From Thermoanaerobaculia bacterium (GTDB taxonomy: Bacteria > Acidobacteriota > Thermoanaerobaculia > Multivoradales > Multivoraceae): 64,000 nt of DNA. The notes beneath the pieces were generated by a model. That model saw nothing but the letters and a program-made list of their open reading frames with translations. It made no database searches and had not been told where the DNA came from. This document shows positions 1 to 7,691 of the stretch, in pieces (within the stretch, counting starts at the first letter, position 1; each line of letters opens with the position of its first letter). The stretch covers positions 62,001 to 126,000 of the forward strand of contig JAJEBV010000001.1 in NCBI GenBank assembly GCA_022822365.1, read 5' to 3'. The translations under genes and the position numbers were made by a program.

Positions 1-255
1 GTGGGGGTCGGCGAACCCTTCGAGGGTTGGCCGGAGTTCGCGCCGTTCGACTCGATCGTGATCAAGGCGCCGGTGGACGCCGTACCGCAACCGCTGATCG
101 ACCAGCTCGACGTGGGCGGGAAGCTCGTGGCGCCAGTGGGACCGCCGGAGGGACCTCAGGTACTCAATGTGTTGGAGAAGCTGCCGGAAGGCTCGGTGGC
201 GGTGAGATCGGTGCTGGAAGTGCGCTTCCCACCGCTCGCCTATGTCCGACAGTAA
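1..255 (+). CDS. pcm: Protein-L-isoaspartate O-methyltransferase, C-terminal part (cut by window edge)
   Basis: The last 84 residues of a PIMT-type methyltransferase, which uses SAM to repair isoaspartyl residues. The segment 'PFDSIVI' followed by 'PQPLIDQLDVGGKLVAPVGP' aligns with residues 186-266 of the complete pcm at 3470-4270. It lacks the SAM-binding N-terminal half, which should lie left of the window. The GTG at base 1 is probably an internal codon. In this copy the catalytic-loop region reads 'IKAPVDAVPQPL' where the intact copy has 'VTAAPDHVPQPL', so it has diverged. A second small pcm-like fragment lies just past the next gene, so this copy may be part of a rearranged or decaying duplicate. 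Confidence 0.75.
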   Translation: MGVGEPFEGWPEFAPFDSIVIKAPVDAVPQPLIDQLDVGGKLVAPVGPPEGPQVLNVLEKLPEGSVAVRSVLEVRFPPLAYVRQ

Positions 256-275
256 ACCAGGAGGGACGGCCGGCC

Positions 276-1340
276 ATGGCTAGCGGCAGTAATCGTTGGA
301 CCTCCGAGCCGCATGACGCGCGCCCGGCGCCGAATGCGGTGAGCGACGACGACCATGGCATCACGCTGGAGGCAGTCGAAGACACGCTCGCGCTGATCGC
401 TCGTCACATCGTTGAAACGCCGGTCGTCGAGTGGTCGGGCGCTGAGATGCGGGCGATGCTGCCGGGGAACAGCCGCGTCCACGCCAAGCTGGAGCTTTTT
501 CAGCGCTCCGGTACGTTCAAGGCGCGAGGGGCGCTGTCGAATGTCCTGCGACTGAGCGCTGAACAACTGCGGGCCGGCGTGACGGCCATGAGCGCGGGCA
601 ATCACGCGGTCGCCGTGGCGTATGCGGCGAAGGCGGCCGGCACCAGCGCGAAGGTCGTCATGCAGCGATCGGCGAATCCGGCGCGCGTCGAACTGGCCGC
701 GGCGCTTGGCGCCGAGATCCTGATGGCGGAGGATGGCCCCAGCGGATTCGAGATGGTGGCCGGGATCGCGGCCGCGGAAGGCCGGGCGATGATCCATCCG
801 TTCGACGGCGTGGCGACGGCCCTCGGCGCGGCGACGCTCGGTCTCGAGATGCATCGGCAGCTTGGAGACCTCGACGTGCTCGTCGTCGCCATCGGTGGCG
901 GCGGTCTGGCTGGGGGCGTGTCGGCGATCACGAAGCGACTGAACCCCGATTGCCTCGTTGTCGGCGTGGAACCCGTGGGCGCCGACGCCATGCACAGGAG
1001 CTTCAGGTCGGGCAGACCGGAGCGCCTTGAAGGCGTGGACACCATCGCGGACAGTCTGGCGCCGCCCATGACCGAACGGCTGCCCTTCACGCTCTGCAGA
1101 AGCAACGTGGATCGGCTCGCCCTGGTCACCGACCGCGAGTTGGCTCAAGCCATGGGGCTCATCTTCAGAGAACTGAAGCTTGCCGTGGAGCCCGCCTGCG
1201 CCGCCACCACGGCTTCCCTGCCGGGTCTCGCCGAGGAGCTCTCGGGTGCGCGTGTCGGGCTGATCCTCTGCGGGTCGAACATCGACCGGAGCACGTACGA
1301 TCGGTACTGCGAGCTCGGCGAGGGTCGATTCCGTTCCTGA
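276..1340 (+). CDS. Threonine/serine dehydratase-like PLP enzyme (fold type II)
   Basis: A 354-residue PLP-dependent enzyme of the threonine dehydratase/serine racemase family; the likely reaction is deamination of threonine or serine to an oxoacid and ammonia. The PLP lysine lies in 'SGTFKARGA' (Lys about 82), followed by 'SAGNH' (about 106-110), the phosphate-binding glycine loop 'GGGGLAGG' (about 207-214) and 'CGSNID' near the end. There is no C-terminal ACT domain, so it is a short, probably non-feedback-regulated form. I chose ATG 276 because the upstream extension in the ORF track overlaps the pcm tail in another frame and is not protein-like. 'AGGAGGG' precedes the ATG by about 10 bases. 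Substrate is not determined from sequence. Confidence 0.85.
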   Translation: MASGSNRWTSEPHDARPAPNAVSDDDHGITLEAVEDTLALIARHIVETPVVEWSGAEMRAMLPGNSRVHAKLELFQRSGTFKARGALSNVLRLSAEQLRAGVTAMSAGNHAVAVAYAAKAAGTSAKVVMQRSANPARVELAAALGAEILMAEDGPSGFEMVAGIAAAEGRAMIHPFDGVATALGAATLGLEMHRQLGDLDVLVVAIGGGGLAGGVSAITKRLNPDCLVVGVEPVGADAMHRSFRSGRPERLEGVDTIADSLAPPMTERLPFTLCRSNVDRLALVTDRELAQAMGLIFRELKLAVEPACAATTASLPGLAEELSGARVGLILCGSNIDRSTYDRYCELGEGRFRS

Positions 1341-1349
1341 TGGGCGTTC

Positions 1350-1417
1350 GGGCGGTGGACCACGTCTACACGATCGAGCCCGTTGAGCCCAGCGAGCTTC
1401 AGCGTCGCGGCAGCTGA
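1350..1417 (+). pseudogene. pcm-derived gene remnant
   Basis: The short reading frame just after the dehydratase stop encodes 'VDHVYTIEPVEP' and then ends in TGA. This matches residues 154-165 (VDHVYTIEIVEP) of the intact PIMT at 3470-4270, and the DNA is about 80 percent identical over some 36 bases. It comes from a more N-terminal part of pcm than the tail at 1-255, yet lies downstream of it. It is therefore a displaced scrap of a pcm copy, not a gene. Confidence 0.6.
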
Positions 1418-1656
1418 GGGACGTACCTCCGGGCGCAATCAAGGTCGATGTCGAGAACGTCAACGAGCTGCTCGACCTTTCCCGTCCAGACTTCGAAGAC
1501 CTGATGGCGCCCGGGGCCCTTCGGCAGCCAGGGGTAGGTCTTTCCCCTGTACTTGACGCTCCAGTGGTGTGTCTTCAGCGTTCTCTCGTGTCCGGGCGCA
1601 CACCGATTCAGCATCTTCCAGACCTGGGAGATGCGAACTGTTCCCCTGGTGGCCAA
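1399..1656 (-). CDS. HicA-like toxin of a type II toxin-antitoxin pair (putative)
   Basis: A small basic protein of about 85 residues starting 'LATRGTVRISQVWKML' and containing 'LKTHHWSVKYRGKTYPWLPKG', then 'VEQLVDVLDIDLDCARRYVPQL'. The basic strand with paired histidines, followed by a short C-terminal helix, is reminiscent of HicA-type mRNA interferases (dsRNA-binding fold), but the family call rests on memory and pattern. I chose the TTG start at 1656 because 'GGAGG' lies 5 bases upstream and it falls 17 bases after the stop of the partner gene. The longer 148-residue ORF in the track has a low-complexity Arg/Gly N-terminus and overlaps the partner, so I rejected it. The order antitoxin then toxin is the less usual one for hicAB. 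Confidence 0.5.
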   Translation of the reverse strand: MATRGTVRISQVWKMLNRCAPGHERTLKTHHWSVKYRGKTYPWLPKGPGRHQVFEVWTGKVEQLVDVLDIDLDCARRYVPQLPRR

Positions 1657-1673
1657 CCGAACCTCCGCAGCGA

Positions 1674-2147
1674 TCAGGCCGCGAGTGCGGCCGGAGTCTG
1701 GTGCTGCGGGGCCGAGTTGGCCGCTGGCGTCGCTTCCTCGAGAAGCTCGACATCGATACCCAGGTCGGGATCGTGGCGTTCGATGCGTAGCCCGAGTTCC
1801 GTGTCGATATCCCCCCGGCGGGCACGGGCCCGGGCCTCGTCCCATCTCGCCTCGGTTCGGCTGCCGGTGGTGGCGAAGAGCTCTCCGGCCTGGCGGCGGA
1901 ACTCCTTGAACTCGCAGCCTTCGGCGGCTATATCGACCAGCGCGAGCCGCAGATCTTCGACGAACTTCACGTAGGCCTCGTTGAGCGTCGGACCATGTAC
2001 GGCCGCACCGCCCGGGTTGACGCCGTACAAGTCAAAGTCGTCCGGAGTCCTGACTGCCAGCAGCCGGCCTCGTACCGTCACCAGAGCCACGTAGCCCTGG
2101 CCGAACACCGGCCCACCGGTCTCGAAGAACAGGGCGTACTCCGTCAT
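1674..2147 (-). CDS. HicB-like partner/antitoxin of the preceding toxin (putative)
   Basis: A 157-residue acidic protein beginning 'MTEYALFFETGGPVFGQGYVALV'. The N-terminal strand-rich part with 'GPTLNEAYVKFVEDLRLALVDIA' resembles the partly degraded RNase-H-like fold of HicB antitoxins. The C-terminal part is charged and helical. I chose ATG 2147 because 'AAGGAG' sits 8 bases upstream; the ORF-track start eight codons earlier has no such site. It is the first gene of a two-gene minus-strand unit with the HicA-like toxin. Assignment as antitoxin is inferred from gene order, small size and acidity; I do not recognise a definite DNA-binding domain. Confidence 0.45.
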   Translation of the reverse strand: MTEYALFFETGGPVFGQGYVALVTVRGRLLAVRTPDDFDLYGVNPGGAAVHGPTLNEAYVKFVEDLRLALVDIAAEGCEFKEFRRQAGELFATTGSRTEARWDEARARARRGDIDTELGLRIERHDPDLGIDVELLEEATPAANSAPQHQTPAALAA

Positions 2148-2244
2148 TGTCGCGACTCCTTCTCCAGGCACGGCAACCGCCGAAGGGAACTTCTCAGTTT
2201 GCCCGCGAGGCGACGGGCGGTGACGGAGTATATGTCGACGGGGT

Positions 2245-3411
2245 CTAGGGCGCGCTCCGATACCTCCACAGTTCAGTCGCCGCCATGCTGTAGAGGAACA
2301 GCAGCACCGACACCGCCATGCCGGGGACCAGGCCGGCCAGGGCCCCGTACTGCTCGACGATCCAGCCGAGGATGACGGCGCCGATCAGCGGCGCGCCGAG
2401 CAGGCCGATGCCGAAGACGGCCATGACGCGGCCGCGGGACAGCGGCTCTGCGGCCTCCTGGACGATGGCCCGGGCCAGTGTGGTCGTGACGCCCATGTTG
2501 AGGCCCCAGGCGATGACTCCGGTCACGACCAGCCACCAGGCGGGTTCGACCCAGATCAGGAAGAGGACGACGACGCGGGAGAGCTGGAACAGGATGAACC
2601 AGCGGCCGGGTCGATGGAACGGCATGAACCGGAGCATGATGACGTTCGAGACGACCGCGCCGGCGAAGAAGACGATCATGAGCCACGACAGCAGTTCTGC
2701 GTCCCCGTCGTAGACCTCCCGGACGATGAAGGGGAAGGCGGTCAGGAAGCCGCCCGCGTTGAAGATGCTGGAGACGAAGTTGACCGTCATCGCGTCGAAG
2801 ACCGGACGCTGGAGGTAGGAGGCGCGGAAGCCCTCCCGGATCCGGCGCCAGGCGGGCTCCGTCGGACCGTTGCTGGCGGACTCGTGGGAGCCGATTCTCC
2901 GGATCCAGAGCGCGGCCGCGACCAGACACAGGCACTGGACCAGCAGGACCTGGCGCAGACCGATGCGGTCGAGCTGGCCGGCGGCGCCGATCCCGATCAT
3001 CGTGGTGAACATCGTGATGGCCGTGGACGCGGTCACTCCCCGCTGCAGATCCCGACCCGCGATGCGGCTCAGCACGGACTGCTGGGCCGGCCCGGAGAAC
3101 GAAAGGGCGGCGCTGATTCCGAGACCCCACGCGGTCACGGTCCAGACGCTGAGTTCTCCGAGTTCGAGTACGAGAATCAGTCCGAGGGGTACGAAGGCCG
3201 CCGCGCCGAACACCCGGGTCAGCGTTGCCCGGGCGTCCGTGCGGTCGGCGCTGGCGCCGCCCCAGAGCATGATGATCACGCCGGGAAGGCCGACGGCCGC
3301 CTGCAGCGGGCCGACCTGGCTGGCCGGAAGGGACAGCGCGCTTATCAGCAGCCAGGGCAGGAGGAGCTGGTACATGCCCAGGCCGGAGCTCGAGCAGGCC
3401 AGTGTCCCCAT
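2245..3411 (-). CDS. Major facilitator superfamily transporter
   Basis: An integral membrane protein of about 388 residues with around ten to twelve hydrophobic helices, e.g. 'LLLPWLLISALSL', 'LPGVIIMLWGG' and 'GLLGAPLIGAVILGWI'. The loop 'GGASADRTDARATLTRVFG' after the second or third helix is the MFS motif-A position. It resembles the MFS_3/enterobactin-exporter-like branch of drug or siderophore exporters; substrate unknown. The ORF track begins 100 codons upstream in sequence antisense to the pcm leader, so I placed the start at ATG 3411. A non-ATG start slightly upstream ('NRLWNRPGLQAY') is possible because the first helix seems to begin there. It is divergent from pcm. Confidence 0.75.
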   Translation of the reverse strand: MGTLACSSSGLGMYQLLLPWLLISALSLPASQVGPLQAAVGLPGVIIMLWGGASADRTDARATLTRVFGAAAFVPLGLILVLELGELSVWTVTAWGLGISAALSFSGPAQQSVLSRIAGRDLQRGVTASTAITMFTTMIGIGAAGQLDRIGLRQVLLVQCLCLVAAALWIRRIGSHESASNGPTEPAWRRIREGFRASYLQRPVFDAMTVNFVSSIFNAGGFLTAFPFIVREVYDGDAELLSWLMIVFFAGAVVSNVIMLRFMPFHRPGRWFILFQLSRVVVLFLIWVEPAWWLVVTGVIAWGLNMGVTTTLARAIVQEAAEPLSRGRVMAVFGIGLLGAPLIGAVILGWIVEQYGALAGLVPGMAVSVLLFLYSMAATELWRYRSAP

Positions 3412-3469
3412 GTACGCTTGCAGGCCCGGTCGGTTCCAGAGACGGTTGGGCGGAGTTGGGGGGCGAGCG

Positions 3470-4270
3470 ATGACGACTACCTCGGTTGGCGGCGGTCGGA
3501 CGGGATGGCGAAGGCTACACGCGGGCCTCCGTCGCCTTTCGCGACCGGGCTGGAGTCTCGGGCTGGCCGCCGTCGCAGTCATGGGTTGCGCGGGCTCGAC
3601 AGCCGCGACCCAGGAGCGCGTCGACTTCGCGGCGCTCCGCCGGCAGATGGTGCGCGACACGATCTCCGAGCCCCGCGACGGCCGGCCGCCGGTCCTCGAC
3701 GTGCGCGTCATCGATGCGATGGAGAAGGTGGAGCGCCACCTGTTCGTGCCGGAGGAGATGCGCGACTGGGCCTACCGGGACTCGCCGCTCGGGATCGGCT
3801 GGCGGCAGACGATCTCCCAGCCCTACATCGTCGCGTTGATGACGGAGCTTGCGGAACCCGACCCGGAGGACAGGGTGCTGGAGATCGGTACGGGCTCCGG
3901 CTACCAGGCCGCCGTACTGGCCGAGATCGTGGATCACGTGTACACGATCGAGATCGTGGAGCCTCTGGGGCTGCGGGCCGCGGCGGCGCTGGACATGGCC
4001 GGCTACCAGAACGTGACGACGCGGATCGGCGACGGATACGCGGGTTGGCAGGAGGAGGCGCCGTTCGACGCGATCGTCGTCACCGCCGCGCCGGACCACG
4101 TGCCGCAGCCGCTGATTGACCAGTTGGCGACCGGCGGCCGGCTGGTGCTGCCGGTGGGCCCGGTGGGCGGCCGCCAGGAACTCCAGGTGCTGGAGAAGCA
4201 GGCCGACGGGTCAGTCGAGCGGACCCGGGTGATCCCGGTGCGCTTCGTGCCGCTGACGCGGAATCGGTAG
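3470..4270 (+). CDS. pcm: Protein-L-isoaspartate O-methyltransferase, predicted lipoprotein
   Basis: A complete 266-residue PIMT. The SAM-binding motif is 'VLEIGTGSGYQ' (about 136-146), and the family blocks 'SQPYIVALMTELA' and 'PFDAIVVTAAPDHVPQPLIDQL' are all present. The enzyme methylates isoaspartyl residues so that they can revert to aspartate. The first 50 residues are unusual for this normally cytoplasmic family: a basic stretch, a hydrophobic run 'LGLAAVAV' and a lipobox-like 'VMGC' with Cys 40, which predicts export and lipid anchoring. Such exported PIMTs could repair periplasmic proteins. ATG 3470 gives this leader. Paralogous fragments lie at 1-255 and about 1350-1417. Confidence 0.88.
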   Translation: MTTTSVGGGRTGWRRLHAGLRRLSRPGWSLGLAAVAVMGCAGSTAATQERVDFAALRRQMVRDTISEPRDGRPPVLDVRVIDAMEKVERHLFVPEEMRDWAYRDSPLGIGWRQTISQPYIVALMTELAEPDPEDRVLEIGTGSGYQAAVLAEIVDHVYTIEIVEPLGLRAAAALDMAGYQNVTTRIGDGYAGWQEEAPFDAIVVTAAPDHVPQPLIDQLATGGRLVLPVGPVGGRQELQVLEKQADGSVERTRVIPVRFVPLTRNR

Positions 4271-4273
4271 CAC

Positions 4274-4936
4274 CTAGAGCGGCACTTCCTCGCCCTCGCC
4301 TTCGATGACGAGGCCGAGGGTCACGTCGCCGAGGGGTACGGCCAGCGTGGGCTGGTCGAGGTCGTTCCAGAACATGGTCGCGCTCTCCGCGCCGTCGTAG
4401 TTCTGGAACAGGGCCATCGTCATCGGGTGGGTGGCGCCCTCGATGATCGTGATGCTTGCCTCGACGAGGGGCTCCTGCTCCGGGAAGCCATAGGGATCGA
4501 AACTGTCGAGCGTCACCGGGATCAGGACCAGGAAGTCGCGAAACCAGGTCTGGCCCGTGTGGTCGCCGTCGGCCGGCTGCACGGCGTAGCGGAGGGTGTA
4601 TGTGCCGGCCGGCACGATCTGCTTCTTGTAGGTGCTCCAGTCGTCCGTCGTGCGCATCAGGCCGACCAGGCCGCCGGGAGGCAGGGTCGGATACTCGACC
4701 CCGAGTTCGGCCGACGGGTCCTGCATCGGCAGCGCCGGCGGGAACCAGAACTCGATCGGCTGGCCCTCGTCCCGGACCACCTTGTAGCCGGCCGGATCGA
4801 GCAGCGGCCCCAGCCAGTCCGGCAGATCCGGCGGCAGTGCTTCCGTGCGCTCGAGCGACGGGTCGGCCGCAAGCGGCGCGGCGAGCATCAGCGCCGCGAG
4901 CAGCAGCCCAACGAGCGGGAGACCGGCGCTCCTCAC
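4274..4936 (-). CDS. Secreted protein of unknown function
   Basis: A 220-residue protein with a clear signal peptide, 'LPLVGLLLAALMLAAPLAA', cleaved near residue 24. The mature part looks beta-rich, with the segments 'PAGTYTLRYAVQPADGDHTGQTW', 'RDFLVLIPVTLD' and 'EASITIIEGATHPMTMALFQ'. I do not recognise a named family with confidence; the 'PAGTYTLRY' segment recalls small periplasmic domains of the DUF2911 kind. Its start codon overlaps the stop of the cytochrome c peroxidase gene by 4 bases, so the two are translationally coupled, and this protein probably acts with that enzyme in the periplasm. Confidence 0.6.
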   Translation of the reverse strand: MRSAGLPLVGLLLAALMLAAPLAADPSLERTEALPPDLPDWLGPLLDPAGYKVVRDEGQPIEFWFPPALPMQDPSAELGVEYPTLPPGGLVGLMRTTDDWSTYKKQIVPAGTYTLRYAVQPADGDHTGQTWFRDFLVLIPVTLDSFDPYGFPEQEPLVEASITIIEGATHPMTMALFQNYDGAESATMFWNDLDQPTLAVPLGDVTLGLVIEGEGEEVPL

Positions 4937-6066
4937 TCGAAGTTAATGAGGTAGTGCCGGAAGTTCTCGGGCCCGACCTCGTCCAGCATCTGCAGGAACA
5001 GCACCAGCGGCTCGATGTCCGCGTCCGTGATGTTGATCTCGCCGAACAGCGGGTCGACGCCTTCCTGTTCGCTGTCGGCGGCTTCGGCCAGCGCCACGTG
5101 CGCCCGGATCGCGTCTTCGAGCGTGGCGGCGCTGCCGTCGTGGAGGTACGGGTCCGTGCGGGAGAGGTTCCGCAGCGGCGGCGTCTTGAAGTCGCCCGCG
5201 CCGGTGCCGTGGAGCGCGTAGTCGCTGAACGTCGGGGGCACGTGGCAGCGGACGCAGTTGCCGACCGATTCCACGTCGAAGGCCCGGAAGAAGGTCTTGA
5301 AGCCCTCGTAGGCTTCCTGGGTGAACCCCTCCGGTCGCCGGATCAGGTTGCGACCCTCCTGGTTGAAGATCCGGCTCTCGATGCTCGCCGCGTAGTTCAG
5401 CATGTCCTCGCCGTCGTTCGGTTCCTTGCGGAACCGGTTCTGTTCGGCGAAGGCGTCCCAGCGCGCGGTCATCGTGTAGCTCAGCGTGCGGGTGTAGTCG
5501 GCCAGGGCGCGGGCGGCGGCGGCGGCTACCTCGGGCCGCGGCAGGGACTCCAGGTCCAGGCCGTAGACCTCCTGGAACTGGTCGAGATAGGGCACGCCCG
5601 AGATCGCGTTGTGGCCCTCGTTGAGCAGCACGTAGGCCGCGTTGTCCATCCCTTCTGGACGGTCCTCGGCGTTCCAGCCGTACTGCTTGCCGACCAGCTT
5701 GTCGAGGATCATGTCCTCCATCGAGTCGTAGGCGCCGTCCCAGCCGAACACCTCGGCGCGGGAAGCGTCGGCCAGGGTCTGCGCGTTCCGCTCGGTCGTC
5801 TCGCGGTTCGCGGTCAGGCTGGTCGGCGTGTGGTCGGCGTAGTAGCGCTCCGGCTTGCCGGGCACCGACTCGCCGATGGCGTGGCACACGGAACAGGCGA
5901 TCGCGAAGCCCGTCCCCTGGTTGTTGAACAGCAGTTCGGCGAACAGGTCGTTGCCGAGCTGCTGCAGGGCTGGGGACGGTTCTTCCTGGGCGGCGGTCGG
6001 GGCGCCGAACAGGAGAGCGGTTGCCATGGCGAGCGTCGCCGGACCGGTCAGGCTTCTTCGCTTCAT
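4933..6066 (-). CDS. Di-heme cytochrome c peroxidase / MauG-family protein
   Basis: A 377-residue periplasmic protein with a signal peptide ('ATLAMATALLFGAPTAAQ') and two c-type heme sites: 'CSVCH' near the N-terminus and 'CVRCH' in the C-terminal half. The segment 'PPLRNLSRTDPYLHDGSAATLEDAI' is the hallmark block of bacterial cytochrome c peroxidases and MauG-like enzymes. The likely function is peroxide reduction with electrons from a c-type cytochrome, or oxidation of an unknown partner. I preferred the second ATG (6066) because 'GGAGG' lies 6 bases before it; the first ATG abuts the ribosome site. It is coupled to the secreted protein downstream and divergent from the HAD gene. Confidence 0.87.
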   Translation of the reverse strand: MKRRSLTGPATLAMATALLFGAPTAAQEEPSPALQQLGNDLFAELLFNNQGTGFAIACSVCHAIGESVPGKPERYYADHTPTSLTANRETTERNAQTLADASRAEVFGWDGAYDSMEDMILDKLVGKQYGWNAEDRPEGMDNAAYVLLNEGHNAISGVPYLDQFQEVYGLDLESLPRPEVAAAAARALADYTRTLSYTMTARWDAFAEQNRFRKEPNDGEDMLNYAASIESRIFNQEGRNLIRRPEGFTQEAYEGFKTFFRAFDVESVGNCVRCHVPPTFSDYALHGTGAGDFKTPPLRNLSRTDPYLHDGSAATLEDAIRAHVALAEAADSEQEGVDPLFGEINITDADIEPLVLFLQMLDEVGPENFRHYLINFE

Positions 6067-6123
6067 CGTCATCCTCCGTGATGTGGAGAATAGACGATCC
6101 CGTTAGTGGCACACTAAGCCGCC

Positions 6124-6870
6124 ATGGCGATGTCGCGAACGGTTCCCTGGTCGGACCTCGACACGATCTTCTTCGACGCCGGCAACACCTTCCTGTCGAT
6201 GGACTTCGACCGGGTCGCCGCGGTCGCGGCCAGTCTGGGCGTCGAGTGCTCGGGACAGCAGCTGGAGCGCGCGGAAGCGGCGGCGCGGCCGGCGCTCTCC
6301 GCGGCGCTGGCCGAGCGGCGGACGACCGAAGGCAGCGGCGCCTTTCGCTTCTACCTGGGAGCGACTCTCGAGCGGCTACCGGCGTCCAACCGGGACGGCG
6401 TCGACCTGGACGCCGTGGTCTCCGGGCTCGCGGAGCGGCTGTTCCTGCCGGGCCGCAACGACCGGCTCTGGAACCGCAGGTTGCCGGGCAGACGCGAGGC
6501 GCTCGAACGAATCCGCTCCCTCGGTTATCGCATGGTGGTCGTCAGCAACTCGGACGGCAGCATGGCGCGGACCGTCGCGCGGATCGGCATGGACCATCTC
6601 TTCGACGGTCTGGTCGACTCGACGGTCGTGGGCTGCGAGAAGCCGGACCCGCGGATCTTCGAGGTCGCGCTCGAGCTGGCCGGCGCGCGTCCGGAACGGA
6701 CGGTGCACGTCGGCGATCTGTACGCCGCCGACGTCGTGGGCGCCTGGGCCGCCGGGGTTCACGCCGTCCTGCTCGACCCCTGGGCCGACTGGCCGGAGAT
6801 GGACTGCCCGAAGGTGGCCGATCTGGACGAGCTGGCCGCCCTGCTGCCGGGGCCGCCGGGGCGCGCGTGA
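6124..6870 (+). CDS. HAD-superfamily hydrolase
   Basis: A 248-residue hydrolase of the haloacid dehalogenase superfamily. Motif I is 'FFDAGNTFL' with the nucleophilic Asp; motif II is 'VVSNSDG'; the motif III lysine is in 'CEKPDPRIF'; motif IV is 'GDLYAADVVGA'. In motif I the usual second Asp is replaced by Gly (DAGNT), as in several dehalogenase-like subfamilies, so a typical phosphatase mechanism should not be assumed. A cap domain lies between motifs I and II. It overlaps the downstream methyltransferase by GTGA, so the two are coupled. Substrate unknown. Confidence 0.85.
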   Translation: MAMSRTVPWSDLDTIFFDAGNTFLSMDFDRVAAVAASLGVECSGQQLERAEAAARPALSAALAERRTTEGSGAFRFYLGATLERLPASNRDGVDLDAVVSGLAERLFLPGRNDRLWNRRLPGRREALERIRSLGYRMVVVSNSDGSMARTVARIGMDHLFDGLVDSTVVGCEKPDPRIFEVALELAGARPERTVHVGDLYAADVVGAWAAGVHAVLLDPWADWPEMDCPKVADLDELAALLPGPPGRA

Positions 6871-7691
6871 AGCCGACGGAGGTTCGCCGGCACCGCCATC
6901 GGTTCTACGAGGCGGCCGTCCAGAGCGTGGAGGTGGACCTCGACTTCGTCGAGCGGGTCTATCGCCGCCTCAACGGACGGCTGCCCGCCACCCTGCGGGA
7001 GGACTTCTGCGGCACCGCCTCGCTGGCGAGCGCGTTCGCCGCGCGCAGGCCGGAGAACCGCGCCTGGGGCGTCGACCTTCACCGGCCGACCCTGGACTGG
7101 GGGCGGCGCAACCGGGTAGAGGCCAGGTGCGTCGAGGACCGGGTCGAGCTGGAGTGCCGCGATGTCCGCCTGGCCGGCAGCCTGGCCGTAGACGTGCAGG
7201 TCGCCTTCAACTTCTCCTTCTTCCTGTTCCCGGGTCGCGGCGAGATGCTGGACTACTTCCGGGCCGCGAGGCGCTCGCTCAAGCCGGGAGGCCTGTTCGT
7301 GCTGGATGCCTTCGGCGGCACGGATTCGTTTCAGGCCACTACCGAGGACACGGAGATCGAGGCCTCGGTAGGCGTCGACGGAGTCGCCTTGCCGCCCTTC
7401 ACCTACAGTTGGGACCAGCTCGCCTTCAACGCCGTCGACCACTGGATGCGCTGCGCGATGCACTTCACGCCGGCGGGCGGCGAGACGGTGCGCAACGTGT
7501 TCCGCTACGCGTGGCGGATGTGGACCCTGCCCGAGATCCGGGAGTTGCTGGCCGAGGCCGGCTTCGACGATGTCGAGGTGTACGGCGAGGGCTGGGATGC
7601 CGGCAGCGGGGAAGGGAACGGCATCTTCCGGCGCCGCACGCGGCTGCCGAACGAGGGCAGTTGGGTCGTCTACGTGGTGGCGCGCTACTGA
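6867..7691 (+). CDS. Class I SAM-dependent methyltransferase
   Basis: A 274-residue methyltransferase. 'LREDFCGTASLASAF' occupies the motif I position, 'WGVDLHRPTLDWG' the acidic motif II, and 'LKPGGLFVLDAFGG' the post-III strand. The C-terminal 'RMWTLPEIRELLAEAGFDDVEVYGEGWD' is typical of small-molecule methyltransferases. The start is GTG 6867, sharing GTGA with the HAD stop; the track's longer ORF runs antiparallel to the cytochrome c peroxidase and through the HAD gene out of frame. The motif I here lacks the usual GxGxG. Substrate cannot be told. It converges on the actin-like gene, overlapping it by 7 bases. Confidence 0.82.
   Translation: MKPTEVRRHRHRFYEAAVQSVEVDLDFVERVYRRLNGRLPATLREDFCGTASLASAFAARRPENRAWGVDLHRPTLDWGRRNRVEARCVEDRVELECRDVRLAGSLAVDVQVAFNFSFFLFPGRGEMLDYFRAARRSLKPGGLFVLDAFGGTDSFQATTEDTEIEASVGVDGVALPPFTYSWDQLAFNAVDHWMRCAMHFTPAGGETVRNVFRYAWRMWTLPEIRELLAEAGFDDVEVYGEGWDAGSGEGNGIFRRRTRLPNEGSWVVYVVARY

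Noticed and set aside
27-275. Upstream extension of the dehydratase ORF
   Set aside because: It lies over the pcm tail in another frame and reads as Arg/Gly-rich filler; ATG 276 with an AGGAGGG upstream fits the family.
4456-6081. 541-residue plus-strand ORF opposite the cytochrome c peroxidase
   Set aside because: Shadow ORF; the CxxCH motifs and signal peptide are on the minus strand.
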